Of a DNA stretch of 64,000 nucleotides, positions 28,166 to 36,544 are shown piece after piece. The notes under the pieces are model-generated. The model was not told the origin of the DNA, made no database searches, and saw nothing but the letters and a program-made list of their open reading frames with translations. The translations under genes and the position numbers were made by a program. Origin of the DNA: UTCFX2 sp963827155. GTDB taxonomy: Bacteria; Chloroflexota; Anaerolineae; Anaerolineales; UBA4823. Positions within the stretch are counted from its first letter, which is position 1; the number at the start of each line of letters is the position of its first letter. The stretch spans positions 680,188-744,187 of the forward strand of contig CAWGZV010000003.1 in assembly GCA_963827155.1 (NCBI GenBank), given 5' to 3'.

Positions 28166-29928
28166 TTGATTTCGAATTGCACTTGTGGGTTCTCTGCAGA
28201 TAACGAATGGTGATTATGCCATAGGGTGAAATCTTTTAAGATTGACCCCCCAATAAATTCTCTAAGGATTGAATTATCGGGGAGCATTTCACTTTCCAGC
28301 GGCAAGAACCACTCCAGCAAAGCGAGCAGGCGTTTGGCTTCAACATATTCAGCTGAGCCCACCTGTACCTGTCGCAAGAGCGGTTCTGCAAATGGTCTCA
28401 AAGCCGAGAGCTCATACACCAATGCGGAGTTGAACATGATGTCGGAGTTTTCCTGGTAAGGGAATATGTATCTTTTTTCTCCACGCCGCACAGACTCCCA
28501 GCGTTGGATGGTTTGCTGGGCAGAATAGCCGCGCTCGCGAGCATCGCGTACTATCCGCCTGATGAGGCGAGTGTCGGTGGTGGATATTCGATTGTGATTG
28601 TCTAAGTTAAGTTGAGTAAGTGCTGACACATATATGCGGAAAGTCTGGTCTGCGGGCAAATGCGGGAAAAGCTCAGGGTTGAGCCCATTGATGCCCTCCA
28701 TAATAATTAAATCGCCGGAATGGAGCTCAACGTAATCTCCAGCTTCGCTTTTCCCGGTCAGGAAATTGTAATGAGGAAGCCTGATCTTTTTTCCTGAGAT
28801 TAGCTGTCGTAAATCATGATCCATCTGCTCACGATCTAATGCCCGGATTGATTCAAAATCAGGTTGCCCTTCTTCATTCAGTGGGGTCAAATCCCGATCG
28901 ATAAAATAATCGTCCATTGCCAGTGGGAATGGCGCAATGCCGCTTGCGAGCAGCTGCACAGCCAGGCGTTTCGAAAATGTGGTTTTTCCCGATGATGAGG
29001 GACCTGCAACCAGCACGACCCGGATAGAATCTCTTCGGTTTACAATCTGCCGCGCGATCTCAGTAACATGCTGTTCGTGGAGCGCTTCTGAGACCAGGAT
29101 CACTTCTTCGCCCCGCTGGGCTTTGATAGCATCATTGAGCGCTCCTACGCTCGAAATCCCAAGGCTGTCGAGCCACGCCCCATAAAGTTGAAATGCTTTC
29201 AGCAATTTGGGATATTCCGGCATCGGCAGCAGCTCAGTCGGAGCGTGCCGGCGAGGAAATCTCAGCGTAAATCCATCCCCGGTCTTGGTGAGTGAGAACC
29301 AGCGCAAATATCCAGTTGACGGTACCATATAACCGTGATGGTAGTCTAAATGATCTTCTAATTGATAGACCGTCAGGTAGTCTTTCGTGCGGTGAGCCAA
29401 AAGGCGGACTTTTTCGATCTCGCCATGCTGCTGAAAATACTCAATTGCTTTGACCAAAGGAATTTGCTGCCGTGTGTATGGAAGGTCAGAATCGACAAGC
29501 TGCTGCATAGATGATTCAAGCGTAGATAGTTCTTTCTCAGATAAAGGGCTTCGAGCAAATACCTGGCAATAATAGCCCCCCGAGGAGACCGAGTGATCGA
29601 CGCGCAGTTCCGCATCTGGGAAGCACAGCTCGAAAGCTGTTTCCAGCAGAAAAGTTAGCGAACGCCGATAAATGAGCATCCCGTCTGCTTCCCCCATTGT
29701 GACAGGTCTGACTTCCGCCTCCATCTTGATCGGGTAGGTTAATTCCCGCAGTTCTCCATTGATGATTGCCCCAACGATAGGAGCGGAATCTTCTCTAGAG
29801 AGTAAGCTGAAGAACCGTCCGATCGGTGCATTTCTGGGACCGCATAAGACTCGCCCATCTGGTAAATGGACCTCGACCCGAGGGTTTGGTGAACAGCTTG
29901 AGACATCAGGATCAGGTGTTAAGAACAT
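28162..29928 (-). CDS. Nucleoside (uridine)-kinase-like protein with N-terminal TGS/ThrRS-like domains
   Basis: 588 residues. Residues 15-80 look like a TGS domain (VHLPDGRVLCGPRNAPIG), followed by a region like the second domain of threonyl-tRNA synthetase (LTFLLETAFELCFPDAELRVDHS). The kinase half has the P-loop VLVAGPSSSGKTTFSKRL near residue 300, then PFPLAMDDYFIDRDLTP, DFESIRALDREQM and IIMEGINGLNPELF, motifs of the phosphoribulokinase/uridine kinase family. This fused form is known in Thermotogales, Clostridia and Chloroflexi; its substrate is not firmly established. It heads a two-gene unit with the M14 peptidase. Confidence 0.88.
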   Translation of the reverse strand: MFLTPDPDVSSCSPNPRVEVHLPDGRVLCGPRNAPIGRFFSLLSREDSAPIVGAIINGELRELTYPIKMEAEVRPVTMGEADGMLIYRRSLTFLLETAFELCFPDAELRVDHSVSSGGYYCQVFARSPLSEKELSTLESSMQQLVDSDLPYTRQQIPLVKAIEYFQQHGEIEKVRLLAHRTKDYLTVYQLEDHLDYHHGYMVPSTGYLRWFSLTKTGDGFTLRFPRRHAPTELLPMPEYPKLLKAFQLYGAWLDSLGISSVGALNDAIKAQRGEEVILVSEALHEQHVTEIARQIVNRRDSIRVVLVAGPSSSGKTTFSKRLAVQLLASGIAPFPLAMDDYFIDRDLTPLNEEGQPDFESIRALDREQMDHDLRQLISGKKIRLPHYNFLTGKSEAGDYVELHSGDLIIMEGINGLNPELFPHLPADQTFRIYVSALTQLNLDNHNRISTTDTRLIRRIVRDARERGYSAQQTIQRWESVRRGEKRYIFPYQENSDIMFNSALVYELSALRPFAEPLLRQVQVGSAEYVEAKRLLALLEWFLPLESEMLPDNSILREFIGGSILKDFTLWHNHHSLSAENPQVQFEIK

Positions 29929-30022
29929 TCCCGCTTTTCATCCTATCGAGGTTGAAGGATAGCTATTTTATCACCAATCTTTCGGTGTTCTCCTTCAGGC
30001 AAACTATACAGCTTTGAAAACA

Positions 30023-30063
30023 ATAGAGCCTTGTTGCGATCCTATTCTCGCACAAGGCTCTAT
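30023..30063 (-). terminator. Intrinsic terminator of the gcvH-gcvPA-gcvPB operon
   Basis: A long stem (ATAGAGCCTTGT...GCGA paired with TCGC...ACAAGGCTCTAT) with an eight-base loop lies 29 bases past the gcvPB stop. On the minus strand it is followed by TTGTTTTC. It also insulates the operon from the kinase gene downstream. Confidence 0.85.
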
Positions 30064-30091
30064 CTAAAGGAAATTCTAAACCCTTGTCTGG

Positions 30092-31555
30092 CTAGGTTTG
30101 GAGGCTTTCAACAGAACAGCAAAGCACCAATTCCTTAGCGGCTTTTACCTCATCTAAACGACCTACGGGGGTATTATGAGGCGCTGTTTTCAACAATTCG
30201 GGTGAGACATGCGCCTCCTCCGCAATTTTCTGCATGATCTCTACGAATTGATCCAGGGTTTGTTTGCTTTCGGTCTCGGTTGGCTCAATCATCAAAGCTT
30301 CGTGGACAATCAACGGGAAATAATTTGTCGGCGGATGAAGACCATAATCCATCATTCTCTTTGCAATGTCAAGCGCATGGACATCTGGCGCATCAGACCA
30401 TTGGCCTTCAAGCACGAACTCATGCATGCAAGTTCGATTGTATGGCAGATTGTACACTTTTCGCAGTTGAGCCATCAAGTAGTTGGCATTCAAGACAGCG
30501 TATTCAGAAATATCTCTCAATCCTTTAGGACCATGCATCCGGATGTAGGTATATGCCCGCACCATCATCCCGAATTGTCCGTGAAATCCTTTAACACGAC
30601 CGATGCTCATCTTTGGTGTGACAAAATCGTAAAGCGGAGGGATTTCATCATCACCTGGCTCGACAATGTCTACCAGCGGTCCAGGCAGATAATCCGCAAG
30701 GTGAGCCGCCACTCCTACCGGGCCGGAACCAGGCCCACCGCCGCCATGGGGAGTAGAAAAGGTCTTATGCAGGTTGAAATGCATCACATCGATGCCCAAA
30801 TCCCCCGGTCGGATGATACCAAGCAGGGCATTCATGTTTGCACCATCACCATAAACAAGCCCGCCGGCTTCATGGACAAGTTTCACCACGGTTTCAACAT
30901 TTTCGTCGAACAAACCCAGGGTATTTGGATTTGTGAGCATTAATCCTGCTAATCGATCGTCACACTCGAGACGCAGCGCCTCAAGGTCGACATTTCCACG
31001 CCCATCAGATTTTAATTCAACCACGTCCATCCCGCTCATTGCAGAGGTGGCGGGGTTAGTGCCGTGAGCAGAATCCGGGATCAAGATCCGCGTGCGTTTG
31101 TGGTCTTTTCGAGATTCATGATATGCACGGATGATCAATACCCCTGTCAGCTCGCCTTGTGCTCCTGCTGCCGGCTGCAGCGTGACTGCTGCGAATCCAG
31201 CGATTTCCTTCAACCATTCTTGCAGCTCAAACATTAACAGCAGGTTGCCCTGGATAGTCTCAGATGGTTGAAGGGGATGGGTGAGTGCAAATCCTGCTAA
31301 TCTGGCGATATCTTCGTTTATCTTTGGGTTGTATTTCATCGTGCACGAACCCAGGGGATACATGCCCTGGTCTATGCAGTAGTTGAGCTTCGACAGGCGG
31401 GTGAAATGCCGGACGACATCCACCTCTGAAAGCTCGGGTAGCGGCAATTCTTTCCGCAGTAAATCTGGCAATTTTGTCAATGGAACATCTGGTTCGGGAA
31501 AACGAAGGGCTGTCCTTCCGGGTACTGATAGTTCGCAAAGCAGCGGCTCAGTCAT
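30092..31555 (-). CDS. gcvPB: Glycine dehydrogenase (decarboxylating) subunit 2
   Basis: 487 residues from ATG 31555, which has GAGGTG six bases upstream and overlaps the gcvPA stop. Earlier in-frame codons lack a ribosome site. This P-protein subunit binds pyridoxal phosphate: FNLHKTFSTPHGGGGPGSGP carries the Schiff-base Lys at about 264. Other conserved segments are GMYPLGSCTMKYNPKINE, LQPAAGAQGEL and PDSAHGTNPATS. With GcvPA it decarboxylates glycine and passes the aminomethyl group to lipoyl-GcvH. Third gene of the riboswitch-controlled operon. Confidence 0.96.
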   Translation of the reverse strand: MTEPLLCELSVPGRTALRFPEPDVPLTKLPDLLRKELPLPELSEVDVVRHFTRLSKLNYCIDQGMYPLGSCTMKYNPKINEDIARLAGFALTHPLQPSETIQGNLLLMFELQEWLKEIAGFAAVTLQPAAGAQGELTGVLIIRAYHESRKDHKRTRILIPDSAHGTNPATSAMSGMDVVELKSDGRGNVDLEALRLECDDRLAGLMLTNPNTLGLFDENVETVVKLVHEAGGLVYGDGANMNALLGIIRPGDLGIDVMHFNLHKTFSTPHGGGGPGSGPVGVAAHLADYLPGPLVDIVEPGDDEIPPLYDFVTPKMSIGRVKGFHGQFGMMVRAYTYIRMHGPKGLRDISEYAVLNANYLMAQLRKVYNLPYNRTCMHEFVLEGQWSDAPDVHALDIAKRMMDYGLHPPTNYFPLIVHEALMIEPTETESKQTLDQFVEIMQKIAEEAHVSPELLKTAPHNTPVGRLDEVKAAKELVLCCSVESLQT

Positions 31556-32897
31556 TGGACACCTCAGAAAGCACATCGACCATCAAGTCGATATCTTCTC
31601 GTGCATTCATCTCAGTAACGGCAATCAACATATGATTTTCCAGCTCCGGGTAATCCTGGCTGAGATCATAACCACCAAGGATACCATTCTCCAACAGCAG
31701 CTCGTTGATTTCTTTTACAGCTGTTGGGCATCGGATAACGAACTCATTGAAAAATGGCGCATCGGACCATAACGAATATCCTGAGAGGGCTGCAATACTC
31801 TTGGCAGCATAATGAGCCTTGTGGTAGCAGAGCTCAGACACCTGGCGCAAACCCTGTTTGCCCAGCATGCTCAAATACACGGTCGCAGCAAGCGCCATCA
31901 ATCCCTGATTCGTGCAGATGTTTGATGTGGCTTTTTCTCTCCGGATGTGCTGCTCACGGGCTGTAAGCGTGAGGACGTAAGCGCGCTGGCCGCGGTTATC
32001 AATGGTTTCGCCGACCAGTCTGCCAGCCATCTTTCGAACATAATCGAGACGTGTGGCAAAAATCCCCAGATACGGACCACCAAAGGAAAGCGGTATGCCT
32101 AACGGCTGTCCTTCGCCAGTTACGATATCTGCCCCAAAGTCTCCCGGTGGGGTGAATAGCCCGAGCGCCATTGGATTTACGGAAACAGCCAATAGCGCAC
32201 CTTGGGCATGGACTTGTTCCGCAAGGCTGGTTAAATCATAGACTCGACCAAGGAAATCTGGATATTGGACGACTACGAGGGCAGTATTTGCATCCACCAG
32301 TTTTGCCAGGGATTCAGGACTTTCCTGCAAACCGACCTCGCCGGCATCTCCCATGATCTCTGAAAACGTGCTGTGATGATACGTTCGGGCAGTCTGGCGG
32401 TATTGGGGGTTGAGCGCAGGTGAGAGGATGAATTTGTTTCTTTTGCCGCGGAAATTAGCGGACGCGAGACTGATCGCTTCTGCCACCGCAGTTGCGCCAT
32501 CATAATGCGAGGCATTCGATACATCCATCCCAGTAAGCGAAGCGATCAGGCTTTGATAATCAAATATCGATTGCAGGGTGCCTTGTGAAACCTCAGGTTG
32601 GTAAGGGGTGTAAGCAGTGGAAAATTCCCCCCGCCGGATAATCGAATCGACGACAGAGGGAGTATAGTGATTGTAAGCACCTGCGCCCAGGAAGCAGATC
32701 AGATCGTCGGTGCTTTCATTTGCATCTGCCAGGCTTCGGAGCTCTCCTAAGACTTCCATTTCGGTGAGCGCTGGAGGTAAGTTCAGCTCTGGGAAGCGAT
32801 GCTTCTTTGGGACATCCGCGAATAATTCCTCCAGATTCGCGATCCCAATCGTTTTTAGCATAGCATCCCGGTCTTCAGATGTATGAGGTATAAACAT
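31548..32897 (-). CDS. gcvPA: Glycine dehydrogenase (decarboxylating) subunit 1
   Basis: 449 residues, the usual length of the N-terminal-type subunit of split P-protein. Motifs: FLGAGAYNHYTPSVVD, FSTAYTPYQPEVSQGTLQ, DVSNASHYDGATAVAEA and NICTNQGLMALAA. It forms an alpha2beta2 enzyme with GcvPB; the split form is typical of many anaerobes, Chloroflexi and Firmicutes. The ATG at 32897 is preceded by AGGAGAG. It lies 33 bases after gcvH and overlaps gcvPB. Confidence 0.96.
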   Translation of the reverse strand: MFIPHTSEDRDAMLKTIGIANLEELFADVPKKHRFPELNLPPALTEMEVLGELRSLADANESTDDLICFLGAGAYNHYTPSVVDSIIRRGEFSTAYTPYQPEVSQGTLQSIFDYQSLIASLTGMDVSNASHYDGATAVAEAISLASANFRGKRNKFILSPALNPQYRQTARTYHHSTFSEIMGDAGEVGLQESPESLAKLVDANTALVVVQYPDFLGRVYDLTSLAEQVHAQGALLAVSVNPMALGLFTPPGDFGADIVTGEGQPLGIPLSFGGPYLGIFATRLDYVRKMAGRLVGETIDNRGQRAYVLTLTAREQHIRREKATSNICTNQGLMALAATVYLSMLGKQGLRQVSELCYHKAHYAAKSIAALSGYSLWSDAPFFNEFVIRCPTAVKEINELLLENGILGGYDLSQDYPELENHMLIAVTEMNAREDIDLMVDVLSEVSND

Positions 32898-32930
32898 TTT
32901 CTCTCCTGACCGGTCTAAGATTAAATCCGA

Positions 32931-33320
32931 TTATCCTTTTTCGGCAATATGCTTCTCGTAGGATTTGGCATCCAGCAAGGCGTCCAATTCAGCCTGATCC
33001 GAGATCTCCACTTTCACCATCCAGGCATTTCCATATGGATCGCTGTTTACGGTCTCTGGTTTATCAGGCAGCTCTTCGTTGATTGCAACGATTTTGCCGC
33101 CAACTGGCATATACACGTCGGCAGCTGCCTTCACCGATTCGAGCGTTGCGCAAGCCTCGCCCTTCTTGATCATTTCACCTTCAGATGTGACAACTTCGAC
33201 GAAGACGATGTCTGAAAGCTGATTCTGGGCAAAATCTGTGATCCCTACGGTCCCAACTTTGCCATCGATACGGATCCATTCGTCATTTTTTGTGTATTTC
33301 AGATCGGATGGGATATTCAT
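32931..33320 (-). CDS. gcvH: Glycine cleavage system H protein
   Basis: 129 residues from the ATG at 33320, which is preceded by AAGGAGAG at good spacing; an upstream in-frame codon inside the leader is ignored. The lipoylation site is ATLESVKAAADVY with Lys64. The start MNIPSDLKYTKNDEWIRI is standard for the family. GcvH carries the aminomethyl intermediate between P-, T- and L-proteins. It is the first gene behind the glycine riboswitch. Confidence 0.97.
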   Translation of the reverse strand: MNIPSDLKYTKNDEWIRIDGKVGTVGITDFAQNQLSDIVFVEVVTSEGEMIKKGEACATLESVKAAADVYMPVGGKIVAINEELPDKPETVNSDPYGNAWMVKVEISDQAELDALLDAKSYEKHIAEKG

Positions 33321-33380
33321 GTTAACTCTCCTTATTAAAGATAGACTTGAATACATTTATTTTTTGCATAAAAACCAAAA

Positions 33381-33405
33381 GGCGCACACCCAGGCAGTGT
33401 GCGCC
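33381..33405 (-). terminator. Riboswitch expression-platform terminator before gcvH
   Basis: The arms GGCGCACAC and GTGTGCGCC form a nine-base perfect stem around a seven-base loop. On the minus strand it is followed by TTTTGGTTTTTATG. It lies immediately after the second glycine aptamer and before the gcvH ribosome site, the position of a glycine-controlled terminator. Confidence 0.85.
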
Positions 33406-33645
33406 TCTGTCGGTGACCTGAGAGATTTACACCGGCAATGCCGGTGCTTGCCCCGTCGGTGTCCTTCGCCACACCAAAAAATCTTTGGATCAGTGCAGTC
33501 CGGGACTTTCCAGAGACATCCAGGTTCAGAGTCCTTCTACCTGAGAGTTTCATCAGCCATAAATGATGCCAGATTTGGTCATCAATTATGTTTGATTTGC
33601 CCCTTCGGTGCCTGTCTGAACAGACAGGTCTCTCCTCTGCTCCAA
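33406..33645 (-). ncRNA. Tandem glycine riboswitch
   Basis: Read on the minus strand, aptamer 1 begins GCAGAGGAGAGACC with a CTGTCTG/CAGACAG hairpin, then GGCACCGAAGGGGCAA and later GAAACTCTCAGGT with AGAAGGACTCTG. Aptamer 2 has TCTCTGGAAAG, GGCGAAGGACACCGACGGGGCAA, a CACCGGCATTGCCGGTG hairpin and AAATCTCTCAGGTCACCGACAGAGG. These are the conserved core elements of the gcvT-class glycine riboswitch in its two-aptamer form. The terminator directly downstream makes an ON switch likely: glycine binding would prevent termination and allow gcvH-gcvPA-gcvPB transcription. Confidence 0.95.
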
Positions 33646-33657
33646 TTGGTATTCATC

Positions 33658-33688
33658 AAAATGATCGGTTAATTCAACCAATCATTTT
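33658..33688. repeat. AT-rich near-perfect palindrome upstream of the glycine riboswitch
   Basis: AAAATGAT and ATCATTTT arms extend through GGTT/AACC with a single mismatch and a five-base loop. It lies just upstream of the riboswitch on the minus strand and about 130 bases beyond the DUF4870 gene stop. It could be a weak terminator for that gene or an operator at the gcv promoter. The sequence alone does not decide. Confidence 0.4.
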
Positions 33689-33814
33689 GATTTTATGGTG
33701 CATACCTCGAAAAGTCAAGTGAAGAATGTATATAGTATCCATCGCGAATCTCACATGTCGCGATGAATGGGGAATACACTGGGAATGTCAGAAATTAATT
33801 CCAGTGAGCGCTTG

Positions 33815-34141
33815 CTAAACCCAACCCTGGCTTTTGATAAAGTTGGTGACCACGGGGATATTGAACATCTCTCCCTGGTATGCTTTATACGCCCAATAGA
33901 ACATGATAAACCAAATGATTGCGCCGCATCCAAGTGTGAAAACGGCGATGATTGGTACAAGGATAATGAAAACTATGCCAACTGCGAGGGCTTGTACTGC
34001 ATGAAATTTGATGAAAGGTCGGGACTTCTTTTCCTCCATCAAGAGCATGATGATGGGGACTATTGGGGAGAATACATAGCCTAAAGCAGCCCATAGTTTA
34101 TCGTCGCTGGTATAACCTGTTGGCTCAACTTGGTCTGTCAT
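33815..34141 (-). CDS. DUF4870 (Tic20-like) small membrane protein
   Basis: 108 residues. After a short polar N-terminus, DDKLWAALGYVFSPIVPIIMLLMEEKKSRPFIKFHAVQAL is the defining DUF4870 pattern: a helix, a charged turn, then an FHAxQAL stretch. Two more helices follow, with an AYQGE motif near the end. Function unknown; membrane location is clear. The neighbouring leader and gcv operon on the same strand have their own controls. Confidence 0.88.
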   Translation of the reverse strand: MTDQVEPTGYTSDDKLWAALGYVFSPIVPIIMLLMEEKKSRPFIKFHAVQALAVGIVFIILVPIIAVFTLGCGAIIWFIMFYWAYKAYQGEMFNIPVVTNFIKSQGWV

Positions 34142-34337
34142 GGAAAATTGCCTCCGGATTCTAGATATTGGTAGGATTGTTCACCGCTTGATTGCTGTGT
34201 ACTCGCTGAATTTTACATCTATATCTGAAAATTGGGGGAAAATGGTGGGATTTATTGAGCGCCAGAGGAGATGTAATTTATCCGAATTCATGCTGAGCTT
34301 CCATTCTTGTTCCGGCTGCTCTACCGGCTGAGATCGT

Positions 34338-35183
34338 TTATAAATGCCAGGTAATGATGAATAACAGCGTAAAAAGGCTGCTGATGATTAGCTGGCGAAT
34401 CCCTATGGCTGTTGGTTTCCAATGGATAGCAGGCTTGAATGTTCCAAACATTGTTTCTAACCACTGAAGTAAATAAGGTAAGAAAAGCCAAGCTGAAACG
34501 AATTGGGCAGTCGAAAGTAAGATTACCAAACCAAGATTGAAGGAGGTATATAGGATCGCTCTACGACCCATTCGAATCAGCTCGCGCTTCGGTAGGATTT
34601 TTTCCAGGCTGCGCTGGTCAAGGCGCAGATATGCATATACAATCGATGCTGCCGATTGAAGCCAAACGAGAATAAATAGAAGCCACCCAGTTGGATCTGG
34701 TTTTGAAACGCCAACCCAATAAGCAGCTGGAGCGCTCAGCGCCAATACGCCGCTTCCAACAAGCTCTATCCCCATTTGTTTGCGTTCAGCTCGCCTGGTG
34801 ACCAGGACAAGGTGCCAAATAAAAACCGGCACGCCTGGAATTGCCAGGTAAAGCAGGTAGCCAAATTCCATTAAGATCAACCCGCCTAGCGCCAACAATC
34901 CGACCACGCTGTATATGCCTACCCAGAACCAGGCCGGACCGAGCTCTCGTTTGGATCGCCTGCCGCTGTAAGCTTTCACTAGAATAGTGACCGGCTGACG
35001 AACTAAGAATGCAGCCAAAGCGGAAATGATCAGCATTAAGCTGGCGAAAGACCATTGGTTTGCAGCGAAGAGACCGATTAAAAGTGGGCTTAATAGGAAT
35101 ACCCACGATCCATGGTCTTGAGGCAATGCGATGTGTTGGATAAATAGTTTTTTGATTATTGGTTTTTGATCTGCAGATACCAT
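34338..35183 (-). CDS. YwiC-like family membrane protein
   Basis: 281 residues, about eight predicted membrane helices. Near residue 17, ALPQDHGSWVFLLSPLLIGL matches the YwiC-like opening (PxxHGxW). It continues with a cytoplasmic basic loop YSGRRSKRELGPA and ends with two helices. Members of this family are uncharacterised. The gene stands alone, with a degraded response-regulator remnant upstream. Confidence 0.82.
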   Translation of the reverse strand: MVSADQKPIIKKLFIQHIALPQDHGSWVFLLSPLLIGLFAANQWSFASLMLIISALAAFLVRQPVTILVKAYSGRRSKRELGPAWFWVGIYSVVGLLALGGLILMEFGYLLYLAIPGVPVFIWHLVLVTRRAERKQMGIELVGSGVLALSAPAAYWVGVSKPDPTGWLLFILVWLQSAASIVYAYLRLDQRSLEKILPKRELIRMGRRAILYTSFNLGLVILLSTAQFVSAWLFLPYLLQWLETMFGTFKPAIHWKPTAIGIRQLIISSLFTLLFIITWHL

Positions 35184-35219
35184 GCCATTATTATAATAAT
35201 TTTCCGCTGTAATTTGCGA

Positions 35220-35470
35220 GAACTAGGTTTTGAACTGCCAGGCGAATGGCTTCGACCAGATCTTCATTTATAGGGGTCGAACTGCCGCACCAGACGGATA
35301 ATCACATAGTGTTTTCCGGCATTGAGAGATCTAATACAAGCACATCAGGGTTAAGCAGACCGGATTTATCCAGCGCTTCGACGCCATTTTTGGCTTCTTC
35401 GATTATTCGAAAATTGGCGGAAGTATTACTCCCCTGACCGAATCCGCTAAAGGAGCGCAGGAATTTTAGC
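35220..35470 (-). pseudogene. Remnant of a NarL-type response regulator receiver domain
   Basis: On the minus strand one frame reads FRIIEEAKNGVEALDKSG, then LLNPDVLVLDLSMPE with the phospho-acceptor Asp, and then breaks. Near 35230-35270 the text EDLVEAIRLAVQNLV is the usual end of a receiver domain (SAPEDLVEAIRAV). The roughly 40 residues normally between are missing, and there are stops. No HTH domain follows. A receiver domain has therefore decayed here between two intact genes. The rest of the 35184-35556 gap holds nothing else I recognise. Confidence 0.6.
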
Positions 35471-35556
35471 AAAGGATTTTGAGAATGTTCTGTTGAACGT
35501 GGATTTATTCAGGAATTGCGTTACTCCGAACTTACCACGGAGGATATTCAATTTCT

Positions 35557-36396
35557 TTATAATCCGTCAAATAATCCAGACATTTTTTGATCAGGTTGGG
35601 GCTCAGGCCAGGCTAATGAAAAATGCTCAGTCTGCATCAGCTTCATCACCTTTTCTTTGGGCAGCCGTCTGAAAAGGTTTCCGGGTCCAAACTGGGTCCG
35701 ATGACAGTTCAACGCATCCCATTTCAATTCAACGGTTGGCGCAACATCCAAATTCACATGGACCTTCTCATCAGGCCAACCCAGGGTGGTATCGTTCATC
35801 CATTCCAATTCCTCGGTATCCAATCCTAATTCCTCCATCTGGGCGCGCATTGCCTCAAAAAACGAGCGCGGGATTGCTGTATAAAATAGCCTTTTTGCTT
35901 GCCAGGCATCTCCCAGTTCTGGATATTGATCTGGATTTCCTGCGGCTTGGAAGGCTGCCACCGTGTGTCGATGAATTGCTATATGGTCTGGATGTCCGTA
36001 TCCCCCATTTGGTTCAAAAGTGACGACCACTTCTGGTTGAAGGCGGCGAATTAATCCTACCAATTTTGGAATGACAATTTCTGAAGGAATATTGATAAAT
36101 GCCAGCGGATTCTGATTTTCTTGTGTGCCAGCCATACCGGAATCGCGATAATTGAGGAAGATAAGTTGCTTAATACCCATCGTTTCGGCAGCGCATCTCA
36201 GTTCGTTCTCACGTACTTCCCCCAAACTATCGGGTGTTGCAAAGCTTGGGTCAGAGATTTCGCCTGCTTCACCACGGGTAGCGCAAACTAACGAGACATC
36301 CACGTTTTCCTGGGCATACCGTGATATTGTGCCGCCTGTGCCAAATGCCTCATCATCTGGATGTGCGAATAAAGCCATAAGGGAGTGAGCTGACAT
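35557..36396 (-). CDS. PIG-L/LmbE family N-acetylglucosaminyl deacetylase-like protein
   Basis: 279 residues. AHPDDEAFGTGGTI at 11-24 is the zinc-binding PIG-L signature, CATRGEAGEI follows, and GGYGHPDHIAIHRHT supplies the later zinc His (HPDH). The family removes N-acetyl groups from GlcNAc conjugates, for example in mycothiol or bacillithiol synthesis or in lipid-linked sugars. With no thiol-ligase gene nearby the substrate is open. It is divergent from rpiA, with about 150 bases between. Confidence 0.9.
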   Translation of the reverse strand: MSAHSLMALFAHPDDEAFGTGGTISRYAQENVDVSLVCATRGEAGEISDPSFATPDSLGEVRENELRCAAETMGIKQLIFLNYRDSGMAGTQENQNPLAFINIPSEIVIPKLVGLIRRLQPEVVVTFEPNGGYGHPDHIAIHRHTVAAFQAAGNPDQYPELGDAWQAKRLFYTAIPRSFFEAMRAQMEELGLDTEELEWMNDTTLGWPDEKVHVNLDVAPTVELKWDALNCHRTQFGPGNLFRRLPKEKVMKLMQTEHFSLAWPEPQPDQKMSGLFDGL

Positions 36397-36544
36397 ATTT
36401 TGCCTCAGTGAAATCTAAGATATTTGAAAAAATCAATGATCTATTGAGTTTAAACCTTAATTTATCGAATTAGTTTAGTTTCTCATTAGCCTTCCAGTGA
36501 GGATATTTAAGTTGGTTATTCGATCTCGTGATATATTTGCAAAT

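Noticed and set aside
33335..33553. Minus-strand frames inside the riboswitch region
   Set aside because: They arise from the structured RNA; gcvH has its proper start and ribosome site at 33320.
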